From NCBI GenBank assembly GCA_041743835.1, contig JBGTLW010000275.1, positions 1 through 18,799 of the forward strand: DNA of 18,799 nt, read 5' to 3'. Of the stretch, positions 6,343-14,987 are shown piece after piece. Every line of letters begins with the position of its first letter. Position 1 is the first letter of the stretch. Origin of the DNA: JBGTLW01 sp041743835. GTDB lineage: Bacteria; Planctomycetota; Phycisphaerae; Phycisphaerales; Phycisphaeraceae. The notes beneath the pieces were generated by a model. It worked only from the letters and a program-made list of their open reading frames with translations. It had not been told where the DNA came from and did no database searches. Made by a program: the position numbers and the translations under genes.

Positions 6343-7502
6343 TGACGACCCTTTCCGCCAATGACGCCTTGCGTGCCCCGGCCACGAGCCGGGTGGCGGC
6401 ACTGCTGCGGCAGCGGGTCCGCAGCGGCGGGTTCTCCGTCGGGGACATCCTCCCCGCTGAGCGAAAGCTCGCCGAATCCATCGGCGTGGCCCGCAACACC
6501 CTCCGTACAGCCTTGCAGCAACTCGAAACCGAGGGCGTGATCATTCAAGACGGAAACCGCCGACGCATCAGCTCTCTGCCGCCCGCGCCGCGCGGGTTGC
6601 TGTCGGGGACCATCGGTATTGTCGCGCTGCGGCGCGATGACCGGGTCAGCCATCGCGCGCCCGGCTGGGAAAGCTTCGTTGAGGTCGGTGCCATGCAGCA
6701 GGCCCGTGGCGCCGGCTTCAACACCCTTGTGCTCCACCCAGAATCGCTCAAAGAGCCGGGGGGCATCGACGATCTGCTCATGCAGCCGCCGCGTGGCGTT
6801 GCGGTGTGTTCCGGCGCGTTCCGGCACCCGCACGTTCTGGAACTGATCCAACGGTTTGAAGCTGCCGGGCTCCCCGTCGTCGTCGAAGGCGAGTTGCCGG
6901 GAACCGAGCGCTTTGACCACGTCGTCTCCGACCACGCGGCCGGTGCAGCCATGCTCACCCGCCTGATGATCGAGCGCGGGCGCCGGCGGATAGCCTACCT
7001 GCTGCCGCGCGCCGAGAATCGCCGCGACTGGGTGCATCGTCGGCTTGAGGGTTATACCCGGGCCGTGAACGACGCCGGCATCGAGGCGGTCGAACCCATC
7101 CTCACCGGGCCGATGACCGAAAACACCTCCGACCACGATCGCTTCGAGGTCGCGGTCATGCAGATGCTCGGCTATCTGGTAGATCATCGCCAGCGCTGCG
7201 GCGGGATCGACGCGCTGCTGACCGCGTCGGATGCCCAGATCTGCATCGCCGCCGCCGCCCTCCGCAAGCTCGGCCTGGTGCCGCAGAAGGACGTGCTGAT
7301 CGCTGGCTACGACAACTTCTGGGAAGAGTTGCCCGAGCGCGCGTTTGAAAGCACGACGCCGCTGGCGACAGTGGACAAGGACAACGTCGAGATCGGCCGA
7401 AAACTCGTCTCGTTACTCATGCAACCCCGAAACCCCGGAGAGTCACCCCGTGTGGAGGTGGTGAGTCCCCGGCTTATTCAGTTGATCCCGGAAGAAAGTT
7501 AG
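6342..7502 (+). CDS. GntR-head/LacI-body transcriptional regulator 2
   Basis: A 386-residue paralogue of regulator 1. The GntR-type winged helix is at about residues 14-75 (LPAERKLAESIGVARNTLR, then ALQQLETEGVI). The LacI-type ligand domain follows from about residue 88 (GTIGIVALRR, GWESFVEVGAMQQAR, VVSDHAAGAAM, DALLTASDAQ, DVLIAGYDNFW). ATG 6342 is where homology to regulator 1 begins, and it lies a few bases after the predicted transcription start; there is no ribosome site. The gene is divergent from the heparinase-like gene and sits 51 bases before the beta-helix PEP-CTERM gene. It may therefore control both directions, and the downstream genes may be read through from its promoter. The inducer is probably a sugar or sugar acid released by the locus, but that is inference. 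Confidence 0.88.
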   Translation: MTTLSANDALRAPATSRVAALLRQRVRSGGFSVGDILPAERKLAESIGVARNTLRTALQQLETEGVIIQDGNRRRISSLPPAPRGLLSGTIGIVALRRDDRVSHRAPGWESFVEVGAMQQARGAGFNTLVLHPESLKEPGGIDDLLMQPPRGVAVCSGAFRHPHVLELIQRFEAAGLPVVVEGELPGTERFDHVVSDHAAGAAMLTRLMIERGRRRIAYLLPRAENRRDWVHRRLEGYTRAVNDAGIEAVEPILTGPMTENTSDHDRFEVAVMQMLGYLVDHRQRCGGIDALLTASDAQICIAAAALRKLGLVPQKDVLIAGYDNFWEELPERAFESTTPLATVDKDNVEIGRKLVSLLMQPRNPGESPRVEVVSPRLIQLIPEES

Positions 7503-7553
7503 CTCATACGTATCGCGAGTTGGTTCTATTCAACCCCTTATTGAGGAGACATC

Positions 7554-9182
7554 ATGTTGACAATGCTTCAGAACAGAGTTTGGCAAACGACAATCGGTGC
7601 AGGCTTTAGCCTTGCGCTCCTACTAAGCCCGACCAACGCGGTTGGGGCTGTGCTGTCATGGGACCCCGGGATCACCGGCGCCGCCGGCGGCGGGGCAACC
7701 ACCAGCGAGGCGACCGAGTGGAAGACGTCGGGGGCTGGCAACGTGTGGTGGAACGGCACGAGCAATGTGGCCTGGACCAACGGCAACGACGCTACATTCG
7801 CAGGTACGGCGGGCAACGTCCGCCTTGGCGGTAACAACGCCACAATCTCTGTCGGCACACTCAACTTCGGCGTCAGCGATTACACGATCGATCTGAAGGA
7901 CTTCACCGATAACACCGCAAACAACCTGACCGTTACCGGGATTACCGGGTCCTCTGCCACCATCACCAACACCAGCGGCACAACTCGGAACTTCACGATC
8001 AACAACGCCACGGCTCAGGCTTGGAGCGGAGCGATCACAAGCCAACGGATCGTGCTCATCAAGCAGGGCGTCGGAACCCTTGGATTTTCAGGCACGCTGC
8101 CTGGTGGCTTCGGCGCAAACACGCTCGATATCCAGAATGGCAAGGTAGAGTTCACCGGCACCGTCAACACCCAGACGAGTGGCGTCGTCAACATTGGTGC
8201 CAATGGCACCCTAGATCTACGGGGTAATTATCTGGGCGTTTCCAATGCCAACGACGGCTTCCGTCGCTTGGCCACCGCTGTCGGTAGCACACTGACTTCC
8301 TCGACAGGGGGTACCGCGGATGTACGGTTCGGCTTTGGTGGGCAAACCCACGATGTCAACGGGACCGTCAGTGGCGACCTCCGTTTCCGCTTTAACCGCG
8401 GCGGCGGCGAGGTCCTGAACATCGGAGGCGACAACAGCTTCACCGGCGGCATCTTCTTCAACAACCTCTTCAGCGGCAGCGGTACCGTCAACGCCAACCA
8501 CGACAACGCCCTTGGTACTGGCTCGATCAACTTCGGCAACGCCAACGGTACGGCCAGAGTCAACCTCAGGACCGCCGCGCCCTCCATTGGCTCTCTCACC
8601 GGATCCGGGGCTGGCACGCGGCAGATCGTCCTGGGTAATACCGCCGTCGACACCACCGTAACCATCAATCAATCCGTCGACGGAACGTTTACCGGTGTCA
8701 TCAGTCAATTCGCCGGCCAGACCGGCTCGCTGACCAAAGCCGGTGATGGCGTCCTCACATTCACCGGTGCCAACACCTACACCGGCAACACCACCATCAA
8801 CGCTGGCGGACTCACCCTCGGCAGCGCCGGCGAACTACGGTTCGGCATTGAAGATGGCAACATCAGCAACCGTCTTCTAGGCACGGGTGCGGCCACACTG
8901 AACGGCCTGTTCCGACTCGATGTCAGCGCACTGACCGCCACCGTCGGCACGTGGAACCTGGTCAACGTTGCCACTCTCACAGAGTCGTTCCACGCCACCA
9001 CCTTCGGCTTGGCGTTCACTGACAGCACCGCCTTCGCAAACGCCGGCGGCGGGTTCTACACCAGCGGCGACTGGACGTTCAACACCGCCACGGGCAACCT
9101 CACCCTGATCCCCGAGCCGGGGTCGCTGGTGCTGTTGGGGCTGGGAAGCCTGTGCCTGCTGGGTGGTCGCCGTCGCAAGTAA
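7554..9182 (+). CDS. Exported beta-helix protein with PEP-CTERM anchor
   Basis: A 542-residue protein with a signal peptide (about residues 1-32), then a Gly/Asn/Thr-rich body of short beta repeats typical of right-handed beta-helices. Residues about 391-423 match the autotransporter-associated beta-strand repeat (GSLTKAGDGVLTFTGANTYT and on). The C-terminus is a textbook PEP-CTERM signal: PEP at 520-522, a hydrophobic stretch, then GGRRRK. In known systems exosortase cuts and sorts such proteins to the surface or extracellular matrix. No autotransporter barrel is present. GAGGAG at 7543-7548 is five bases from ATG 7554. It follows regulator 2 and precedes the pseudopilin gene on the same strand. 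A structural or polysaccharide-binding role at the cell surface is likely; no enzymatic motif was seen. Confidence 0.85.
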   Translation: MLTMLQNRVWQTTIGAGFSLALLLSPTNAVGAVLSWDPGITGAAGGGATTSEATEWKTSGAGNVWWNGTSNVAWTNGNDATFAGTAGNVRLGGNNATISVGTLNFGVSDYTIDLKDFTDNTANNLTVTGITGSSATITNTSGTTRNFTINNATAQAWSGAITSQRIVLIKQGVGTLGFSGTLPGGFGANTLDIQNGKVEFTGTVNTQTSGVVNIGANGTLDLRGNYLGVSNANDGFRRLATAVGSTLTSSTGGTADVRFGFGGQTHDVNGTVSGDLRFRFNRGGGEVLNIGGDNSFTGGIFFNNLFSGSGTVNANHDNALGTGSINFGNANGTARVNLRTAAPSIGSLTGSGAGTRQIVLGNTAVDTTVTINQSVDGTFTGVISQFAGQTGSLTKAGDGVLTFTGANTYTGNTTINAGGLTLGSAGELRFGIEDGNISNRLLGTGAATLNGLFRLDVSALTATVGTWNLVNVATLTESFHATTFGLAFTDSTAFANAGGGFYTSGDWTFNTATGNLTLIPEPGSLVLLGLGSLCLLGGRRRK

Positions 9183-9192
9183 ATCATTCCCG

Positions 9193-9220
9193 CGTCGGAT
9201 GGCCTGCCGGCGATCCGATG
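9193..9220 (+). terminator. Weak hairpin after the beta-helix gene
   Basis: An eight-pair stem with one G-U (TCGGAT at 9195-9200 pairing with ATCCGA at 9213-9218, plus two outer pairs) has a 12-base loop and no T-run after it. It may reduce read-through or stabilise the upstream message. It is not a convincing intrinsic terminator. Confidence 0.25.
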
Positions 9221-9268
9221 CTTTGATCGTGCGTACGACATGGGCCTTCGACGATATTGAGGTGAATC

Positions 9269-10036
9269 ATGCCAAAGCCGAAAGCCTTTACACTCATTGA
9301 GCTACTCGTGGTGATTTCGATCGTCGCGGTGCTGATCGCCCTGCTGTTGCCGGCGCTGCGGGGGGCACGCGAGGCGGCGAGGCAGGTGCAGTGTCTGACT
9401 CAACTCAAGCAGACGCACCTGGCGTTCACGGTCTATGCGATTGACCACAGGTCCCGGGGCACGATCATCCAGTCGAATCCGAACAATGGGGTGAGTTGGT
9501 TGAGCGTCACGCGGTCGTACCTGGGGTCTCCGGGGGGCTTTGCGGGCAGCCCCCGGATCGTGTGGTGCCCATCAGACCCGTGGGTGCAGACGCGGATGCA
9601 GTTGGCGTTCGGGTGGCAACAGAACAGCCGCCGGGCGTCTTACGCCACGCCCTTTGTCGTGCCACTGACCTACGACGCGAGCGGTGTGAAAACGATTGAG
9701 GCCCAGGTGAGCGGAGCGATCGGACTGGACCGGGTCAGGCGGCCGAGCGAGGTGGCGTTGTTCACCGAGCAGCAGGCGGGTGACGCGTCGAACCTGCATA
9801 AAGCCGTGGAGGGCCTGATGCTGGGCGCCAACACCTATGCTTGGAGCGGGCCCACGGTGTACTGGCACAGTCAGTTCACCCAGAACTGGGTGTTTTTTGA
9901 TGGCCACGCGGTCAACCGCAAAGACCGACCTCATGCAATGGGCTGGTGGGGCCCGGATGTGTTCATGCGTGACGGCACGACGATCCCCGCCGCATCCACG
10001 CGCCTCAACGTGTTCCAGTCGGCTTACGCGCCATGA
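9269..10036 (+). CDS. Pseudopilin-like protein (prepilin N-terminus, H-X-DG type)
   Basis: A 255-residue protein starting MPKPKAFTLIELLVVISIVA. This is a type IV prepilin/type II pseudopilin leader: cut before Phe by a prepilin peptidase, Glu at mature position 5, then a hydrophobic helix to about residue 30. The remainder resembles the large planctomycete family of prepilin-like proteins with a C-terminal H-X9-DG motif. Here the motif is WHSQFTQNWVFFDGHAV, with ten residues between His and Asp-Gly instead of nine. The ribosome site GAGGTGA at 9259-9265 supports ATG 9269. It lies between the beta-helix protein and the large glycosidase in the same direction. Such proteins are probably exported by a type II/IV-like machine, and their role is unknown. 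The family is certain at the N-terminus and probable overall. Confidence 0.85.
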   Translation: MPKPKAFTLIELLVVISIVAVLIALLLPALRGAREAARQVQCLTQLKQTHLAFTVYAIDHRSRGTIIQSNPNNGVSWLSVTRSYLGSPGGFAGSPRIVWCPSDPWVQTRMQLAFGWQQNSRRASYATPFVVPLTYDASGVKTIEAQVSGAIGLDRVRRPSEVALFTEQQAGDASNLHKAVEGLMLGANTYAWSGPTVYWHSQFTQNWVFFDGHAVNRKDRPHAMGWWGPDVFMRDGTTIPAASTRLNVFQSAYAP

Positions 10037-10127
10037 CCCTCCCACATCGCGGGCCACGGCAAGCTGCGGGTTGCGGAGCCGATCGACCTCGCCATCATTC
10101 GTGACTCAGACACCGGAGCTTTTGCGC

Positions 10128-13100
10128 ATGAAGTTGTCCCTTGCATTCGCCCTCGCCGTTTTAGGATTGTTCGTCCTTACGCTGTCGTCAGCGTCGGCCC
10201 AGGAACCGATCAAGTATGCCGCGGGCGCGGTCCCCGAGGGGACGACGATCGAGGGCACCATCGACTTCGACCAGGGGCCCGAGCGGCTGCTTGATGGGAA
10301 GGATGACACCTTCATGGTGCCCGTGGGTGGAACCGCCGGCCGGCAGTGGTCGCTGTTCCTCCGGTTCGATGAGCCACTCACCACGCTCGGTGGCGTCCGC
10401 CTTGGCAGCTCCGACCCGCACCACAACTACTACCCGAAAGTCATCGAGCTCCACGTCGATACCAACGGCGACGGCACCTATGACCTGCACGTGGGTACGC
10501 TCGATAAGCTCGGCCCCGCCAAGGCAACCGAGGGCGAGTACCTCTTCAACCGCAAGCCCGCAAAGGCTCACGGGCTGGAGCTGCGCACCACCAGCCAGAA
10601 CGTCGCGGGCGTCCACCGCTCGTTCATGCTCAATCGGCTTGAACTGCTCTACACCGCCGCCAACTGGGGCCCCGCCGATGCGGAAGAAGCCACACCAGCC
10701 GCGCAAGCGCCCGCCGCTTTCAATCAGGTGGACATGGCCTTGCGCACGAACCGCCCGTTCCCCGCCATCACCGTCGGCGACGAAGACAAAGCGACCATCC
10801 GGCTGACCAGCAAAAGCCAGCAGACGCTCCGCCTTCACCCCCGCGCCACGATGACCGCCTTTGAAGGGCACAAGCAGGTGTGGACCGGCGATCTGGTAGA
10901 GCTGAAGGCTGGCGAATCCGTGGATGTGCCTTTTGCCCCGGGGTTTGAACGAAGGGGCTGGTGGGACATCGCGCTGTCGCTGGTCAATGAAACGCAGGAC
11001 GCCCAAGCACAACGCCGCACAACGACGCTGGCGTACTTCGCTCCCGTCGGCATGAGGAGGGGTGAGGCGGGCGATGACATGCTCGTCGGCTTCACCGAGA
11101 CGCTGTACAGCGACGCCACCGCCGAGGCCGGAACACTCGTGGGTGTGGACTGGTCGCGTGATGGCATGGGCTGGCCCGAAACAGAGCCCCGTGAGGGCGA
11201 GTTCGAGTGGGACCGGTTTGATGCATTCGTCGAGCGGGCCGAGCGCTTCGGCATCATCATGCAGGCCGGCTTGGGTTACACGCCCGGCTGGGCGATCATG
11301 CCCAAGTATCTTGAGAAGCTGCCCAACACGAACTGGCCAGCGGGCACACACCCGCCGCGGGAAGACGCCTGGCGTGCCTATGCCCGCGCCTTGGCCGAGC
11401 GTTACAAGGGACGCATCCGCTACTGGGAAACCTGGAACGAGGCCGACCTCTACGGCTTCTTCAAGGGCACCACCGACGAATACCTGATGATGCAGCGCGT
11501 GGCCTACGAAGAGTTCAAGTCGGTCGATCCGGACTTCCAGATTCTGACCTCCGGCTTCGCGACCATCCGGCCTCACGGCGGGCAGAACCACAACCCCGAC
11601 ATGCAGCTGCGCACCATCCGCGATGCCCAGCAGTATTTCGACTACCACGCGCATCACGAGCACGGCCACTTCGCCGGCTTCGCCAGTGCCATCGACGGCC
11701 CACTGGCCAAACTGCGTGAACACCTGAAAAAGGAGCGGCCGCTGTGGCTCAACGAGACGTCGATCGATGTGGGGCGTGGCGTGCATTACCAGGCCGAATC
11801 ACTGGTGAAGAAAATCACTTTCGCCAAGGCACGCGGGGCGGCGGCGTACAACTGGTTCCACATGTACCGCCAGTCGCACCGCCACGATGCCGACAACTGG
11901 GGCACCCTGATCGGTGAGGAACTCCAGCCCCGGCCGCACTACGTGGCGTTCAACGAGGTGGTGCGCCACCTTCGCGGCAAGGCCAACCTCGGCCAACTCG
12001 ACCTGGGGCCGGGGCGCTGGGGCTTCGCGTTCGGCGACACCGACGAGCAAGTCCTTGTGCTTTGGCGCGAGGCGAGCGACTCCTCCGACCTGCTGGTCGA
12101 AGTGCCGCTGCCGGCTGGCGCGAGCGTTGAGCGGTGGGACATGATGGGCAACCGCTTGGCCGCACCCGCGAACCAGAGCGGGGCCATCGTGCCGGTGGTC
12201 AATCGACCCACCTTTGTCGTCATCCGCCCGGGTGGGGATGAACGGGTCCGGGCGATCGCAGCGCTTGATCCCACAGCCAGCCGAGTCGAGGGCAACCCGG
12301 ATGACATCCGCATCCGCTTCGCGGGCGAGGCACAACGATTTCAACCCGCGTTCGCCATCCAGCCATTGATCGCGGCTGAACCGGCCGGCGAACCTGTTGA
12401 GGTGCGTCTGGTTGCCGACACGGGTGAGTTGCCTTCGCTGCGGGTGACCAAAGCGATGCACGCGTTGACGCCTCACGCGGATCGGATCGCGCTGGATGTC
12501 ACGCATGAAGGCCAGACGCTGGCCCGGCTGATAGTGCCCATCCTTGAGACGCGCAGCATCCCAGTGGGTGACCCCGCAGACCGTCGGCCGGATTTCGTGC
12601 TCGACCATATCGATCAAGTCGTAGGCTTCTTCCAACACGACCCGGCCAACGAGCACCGTGTGTGGTCGGGGCCCGAGGACCTGAGCGCCCGCGTCTGGCT
12701 GCGCCTGACCGACGACAAGCTCCGCCTGCGGGTGGTGGTCCGTGATGACCGAATCCATCAGCCACATCAAGGCCGCCAGATCTTTGATGGCGACAGCATC
12801 CAGTTCACCCTCGACCACCACAAACAGACCGGCTATTTCGAACTCGGGGCTGCACCGTCGAAGGACGGCGGCGTGACGCTGCACGCCTGGTCTTTGCCCG
12901 CTGGTCAGGATGACCCGACCGCCCGGATCGACGCGACGGTGCAAACCACCGACGATGGTCTGACGTACGACCTCGCGATCCCAATCGCGTCCCTGGGACT
13001 TACTGCCGCTGACCTGCGCGACAGGGTGCGGTTCAACCTGCTGGTGAATGACAACGACGGCCACGGTCGTGATGGCTACATCCGAATCGCTCCGGGGTTC

Positions 13101-13148
13101 GGCGATGGCCTCCACCCCGACCGCTGGCCAACCATCCGCTTCGAGTAA
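10128..13148 (+). CDS. Large exported glycoside hydrolase with CBM9-like C-terminus
   Basis: A 1006-residue protein with four parts. Residues 1-24 are a signal peptide (SASA before Gln25). Residues about 25-190 look like a jelly-roll domain, and about 200-310 are beta-rich. Residues about 318-615 form a TIM barrel in the style of GH39 or related clan-A enzymes, with acid/base Glu438 in YWETWNEAD and likely nucleophile Glu543 in LWLNETS. After a beta-domain (about 615-705) and a linker, residues 817-1006 resemble a CBM9/DOMON-type carbohydrate-binding domain (VWLRLTDDKLRLRVVVRDD, FDGDSIQFTLD). The frame is open further upstream, but the signal peptide and GGAG at 10115-10118 fix the start at 10128. 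It is probably the main extracellular enzyme of the locus. Substrate and exact family are unknown. Confidence 0.85.
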   Translation: MKLSLAFALAVLGLFVLTLSSASAQEPIKYAAGAVPEGTTIEGTIDFDQGPERLLDGKDDTFMVPVGGTAGRQWSLFLRFDEPLTTLGGVRLGSSDPHHNYYPKVIELHVDTNGDGTYDLHVGTLDKLGPAKATEGEYLFNRKPAKAHGLELRTTSQNVAGVHRSFMLNRLELLYTAANWGPADAEEATPAAQAPAAFNQVDMALRTNRPFPAITVGDEDKATIRLTSKSQQTLRLHPRATMTAFEGHKQVWTGDLVELKAGESVDVPFAPGFERRGWWDIALSLVNETQDAQAQRRTTTLAYFAPVGMRRGEAGDDMLVGFTETLYSDATAEAGTLVGVDWSRDGMGWPETEPREGEFEWDRFDAFVERAERFGIIMQAGLGYTPGWAIMPKYLEKLPNTNWPAGTHPPREDAWRAYARALAERYKGRIRYWETWNEADLYGFFKGTTDEYLMMQRVAYEEFKSVDPDFQILTSGFATIRPHGGQNHNPDMQLRTIRDAQQYFDYHAHHEHGHFAGFASAIDGPLAKLREHLKKERPLWLNETSIDVGRGVHYQAESLVKKITFAKARGAAAYNWFHMYRQSHRHDADNWGTLIGEELQPRPHYVAFNEVVRHLRGKANLGQLDLGPGRWGFAFGDTDEQVLVLWREASDSSDLLVEVPLPAGASVERWDMMGNRLAAPANQSGAIVPVVNRPTFVVIRPGGDERVRAIAALDPTASRVEGNPDDIRIRFAGEAQRFQPAFAIQPLIAAEPAGEPVEVRLVADTGELPSLRVTKAMHALTPHADRIALDVTHEGQTLARLIVPILETRSIPVGDPADRRPDFVLDHIDQVVGFFQHDPANEHRVWSGPEDLSARVWLRLTDDKLRLRVVVRDDRIHQPHQGRQIFDGDSIQFTLDHHKQTGYFELGAAPSKDGGVTLHAWSLPAGQDDPTARIDATVQTTDDGLTYDLAIPIASLGLTAADLRDRVRFNLLVNDNDGHGRDGYIRIAPGFGDGLHPDRWPTIRFE

Positions 13149-13160
13149 TCCCAACAAAGC

Positions 13161-13178
13161 CGTGACACACCCGTCACG
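13161..13178 (+). repeat. Small hairpin between the glycosidase and ExbB genes
   Basis: A perfect inverted repeat, CGTGAC and GTCACG, with a six-base loop, inside the 51-base gap. No T-run follows, so it is unlikely to terminate. An mRNA processing or stability role is possible. Confidence 0.3.
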
Positions 13179-13199
13179 AAGACCCGAGGAATCGACACG

Positions 13200-14108
13200 A
13201 TGTATAGATGGATTGACGGCGTTGGGATCAAACCCATGTTTAACAGATGCTCAGTTGTGATTACCACAGGCGTCGTGTGGACGATGTCCGCAGCCGCGTC
13301 GGCGCAGGATGTGCAATCACCCGCGGCTGGGGGCTTTGCCGCCGAGGTGGAACTCGTGCGGGTCAATTGGTTCGAGGAAATGGCTCAAGGCGGCGTGACG
13401 ATGCTTGCGCTCGCTGCGTTGTCCGTGGCCATGGTGGCCTTCGCGCTCGAGCGGGCCGTCACGATTCGACGGGCCCGGTTCTGTCCGCCGACGCTGCTAA
13501 GCGCGGTGCTGCCGCGGGTACACCAGAAGCAGTACGACAAGGCGTTGCAGGCGTGCGAGCAGCAGCCCAGCGTGCTATCGGATGTGATCAGCCACATCCT
13601 CACGCACCGTAACAATGACGTGCGAGTAGTGGCCGACAGCGCAGGCGATCTGGCCAGCCGTGAGGTCGCGGACCAGCAGGAGAAGACGTTTCCGCTGGCG
13701 GTCATCGCTGCGCTGGCGCCCCTGCTGGGGCTTCTGGGCACGATGATCGGCATGATCGAGGCGTTCAAACTCGTGGAGGTGTTCGGCGACGAGGGCGGCG
13801 CGTCCATGCTGGCCGGGTCAATCTCCAAGGCCCTGATCACCACCGCCGCGGGCCTGACCCTGGCGATCCCGTCGCTGATCCTTTTCCACTTTTTCCGCAG
13901 GCGGATTCATAGCCAGTCCATCGCGCTTGAACGGGATGTAGATCGACTCTTCAATGCGATGTACCTCAAAACAGCCGAGCCCGAGGCCAACCCCCCTGCG
14001 TCCCAGCCGGTCGGCGGCGGCAAGGCACGGCAGGCGCTGACGGCGGAGGGGCTTGCCGGCACAAAGACCGCCCCTTCCGTGAACACCGATGGGGCGAGGA
14101 AGGACTGA
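13200..14108 (+). CDS. MotA/TolQ/ExbB proton-channel family protein
   Basis: A 302-residue inner-membrane protein. Residues 1-35 look like a cleavable signal peptide (AAASA before Gln36), which is common in planctomycete ExbB proteins but absent from E. coli ExbB. Three membrane segments follow at about 65-87, 160-185 and 205-230. The last two carry the family motif (LAPLLGLLGTMIGMIEAF and ALITTAAGLTLAIPS). With ExbD it forms the proton-driven motor that energises TonB- or TolA-like proteins. A charged, Ala/Pro-rich cytoplasmic tail of about 70 residues ends the protein. CGAGGA at 13185-13190 supports ATG 13200. It heads a cluster whose next gene starts two bases after its stop. The partner is probably the transducer at 14968-16848, not a conventional TonB. 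Confidence 0.88.
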   Translation: MYRWIDGVGIKPMFNRCSVVITTGVVWTMSAAASAQDVQSPAAGGFAAEVELVRVNWFEEMAQGGVTMLALAALSVAMVAFALERAVTIRRARFCPPTLLSAVLPRVHQKQYDKALQACEQQPSVLSDVISHILTHRNNDVRVVADSAGDLASREVADQQEKTFPLAVIAALAPLLGLLGTMIGMIEAFKLVEVFGDEGGASMLAGSISKALITTAAGLTLAIPSLILFHFFRRRIHSQSIALERDVDRLFNAMYLKTAEPEANPPASQPVGGGKARQALTAEGLAGTKTAPSVNTDGARKD

Positions 14109-14109
14109 T

Positions 14110-14562
14110 ATGCGCGTCAAAAACCGCAAGCCTCAAGGCATCGAAGTCCCAATGTCACCGCTGATCGACTGCGTGTTCCTGCTGCTGATTTTTTTCTTGG
14201 TCACCAGCATGATCAAGCGATGGGAACACCAGGTACCGGTGCAATTGCCCGATCAGACATCGAGCCTTTCCGACGAGGCGCAGCGGCCGGCGGTGGTCAT
14301 CGCGGTCAATCGGCAGGGCGAGTTTTTCAAAGCCGCGGGCCTCGGTGAGTTCGGCCAGGTGCGTTTCACGCCGTTCCCGGACCTGGCGGTGATGCTGCAA
14401 AACCTCGCACAGGAGGAGGGGTTGGATGTGCCGCTGGAGATCGCGGCGCAGCGCGGCACACCGTTCCAAACTCTGCTGGATGTGATTGACATCTGCCGGC
14501 TACAGGGCTTTGAGCAGGTGTCTGCCCGGATCACCACGCAACTCGATGGCCGGAGGCGATGA
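14110..14562 (+). CDS. ExbD/TolR-family protein, first copy
   Basis: A 150-residue protein with a short cytoplasmic start, one membrane helix and a periplasmic domain. The helix contains SPLIDCVFLLLIFFLV with the conserved Asp20, which in ExbD carries protons. ATG 14110 is chosen over an in-frame ATG at 14089 because a GAGGA/AAGGA ribosome site (14094-14104) lies directly upstream. The gene starts two bases after the ExbB stop and overlaps the reach of the next start, so translation is coupled. The periplasmic part (QGEFFKAAGLG onward) is divergent from the second copy, which suggests that the two form a heteromeric pair in one complex. Confidence 0.87.
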   Translation: MRVKNRKPQGIEVPMSPLIDCVFLLLIFFLVTSMIKRWEHQVPVQLPDQTSSLSDEAQRPAVVIAVNRQGEFFKAAGLGEFGQVRFTPFPDLAVMLQNLAQEEGLDVPLEIAAQRGTPFQTLLDVIDICRLQGFEQVSARITTQLDGRRR

Positions 14563-14564
14563 CC

Positions 14565-14987
14565 ATGCGGATACGCTGGCGAAACGATGTGGACGGGCAG
14601 GCAGAGGTGTCACTATCGCCGCTGATCGACTGCGTGTTTCTGCTGCTGATCTTCTTCCTGGTGGCGACCATGCTCCGTGAGGTCAAGCGGGACATCGCGA
14701 TCGATCTTCCCGAGTCGGAGGCGACGGTGAAGCTGCGGCCCGAGCCGGAGCAGGTTGTGATCGGCATCGATACAGACGGGCGGTTCTTTTACGAGGGGCG
14801 GGAGACGACGGTGATGAAGCTGCTTGCCAACCTCGGCGACCTTGCGGCGTCTTCACCGGATCGTCGCATCCGGCTCGACATCGACCGTGCGACGCCCATC
14901 GAGGCAGTGGTCGAGGTGCTGCACGCGTGCCAGTTCCGCGGCCTCTCAAACATCGGGATCCGTACCTATGACCGCTACTACAACTGA
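14565..14987 (+). CDS. ExbD/TolR-family protein, second copy
   Basis: A 140-residue protein with the same plan as the first copy: a membrane helix with LSPLIDCVFLLLIFFLV (Asp22) and a periplasmic domain (VVIGIDTDGRFFYEGRE). Two starts are possible. ATG 14559 overlaps the previous stop in an ATGA arrangement, but GGAGG (14552-14556) is then only two bases away. ATG 14565 gives an ideal eight-base spacing and is preferred. Its end overlaps the transducer gene by 20 bases. Paired ExbD genes are frequent in planctomycete and Bacteroidota clusters. The motor function is inferred from the family. Confidence 0.87.
   Translation: MRIRWRNDVDGQAEVSLSPLIDCVFLLLIFFLVATMLREVKRDIAIDLPESEATVKLRPEPEQVVIGIDTDGRFFYEGRETTVMKLLANLGDLAASSPDRRIRLDIDRATPIEAVVEVLHACQFRGLSNIGIRTYDRYYN

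Noticed and set aside
6230..6544. N-terminal extension of the heparinase-like protein
   Set aside because: It would cross the divergent promoters and the start of regulator 2, and the extension shows no domain.
7520..7536. GGTT...AACC dyad before the beta-helix gene as another operator of the TTGG/CCAA type
   Set aside because: GG and CC are only ten bases apart and no -10 box follows the GG, unlike the four accepted sites.
9837..10127. N-terminal extension of the large glycosidase
   Set aside because: It overlaps the pseudopilin gene and would bury the signal peptide that begins at 10128, which has its own GGAG site.
10188..11786. Minus-strand open frame of 532 codons
   Set aside because: It lies fully antisense to the large glycosidase, whose domains and catalytic motifs are clear. 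No domain or signal peptide is seen in the antisense product.
11799..13157. Minus-strand open frame of 452 codons
   Set aside because: Antisense to the C-terminal half of the glycosidase including the CBM9-like domain; no recognisable motif.
14824..14967. N-terminal extension of the transducer inside the second ExbD gene
   Set aside because: It overlaps the conserved ExbD periplasmic domain. The membrane helix fits a start at 14968.
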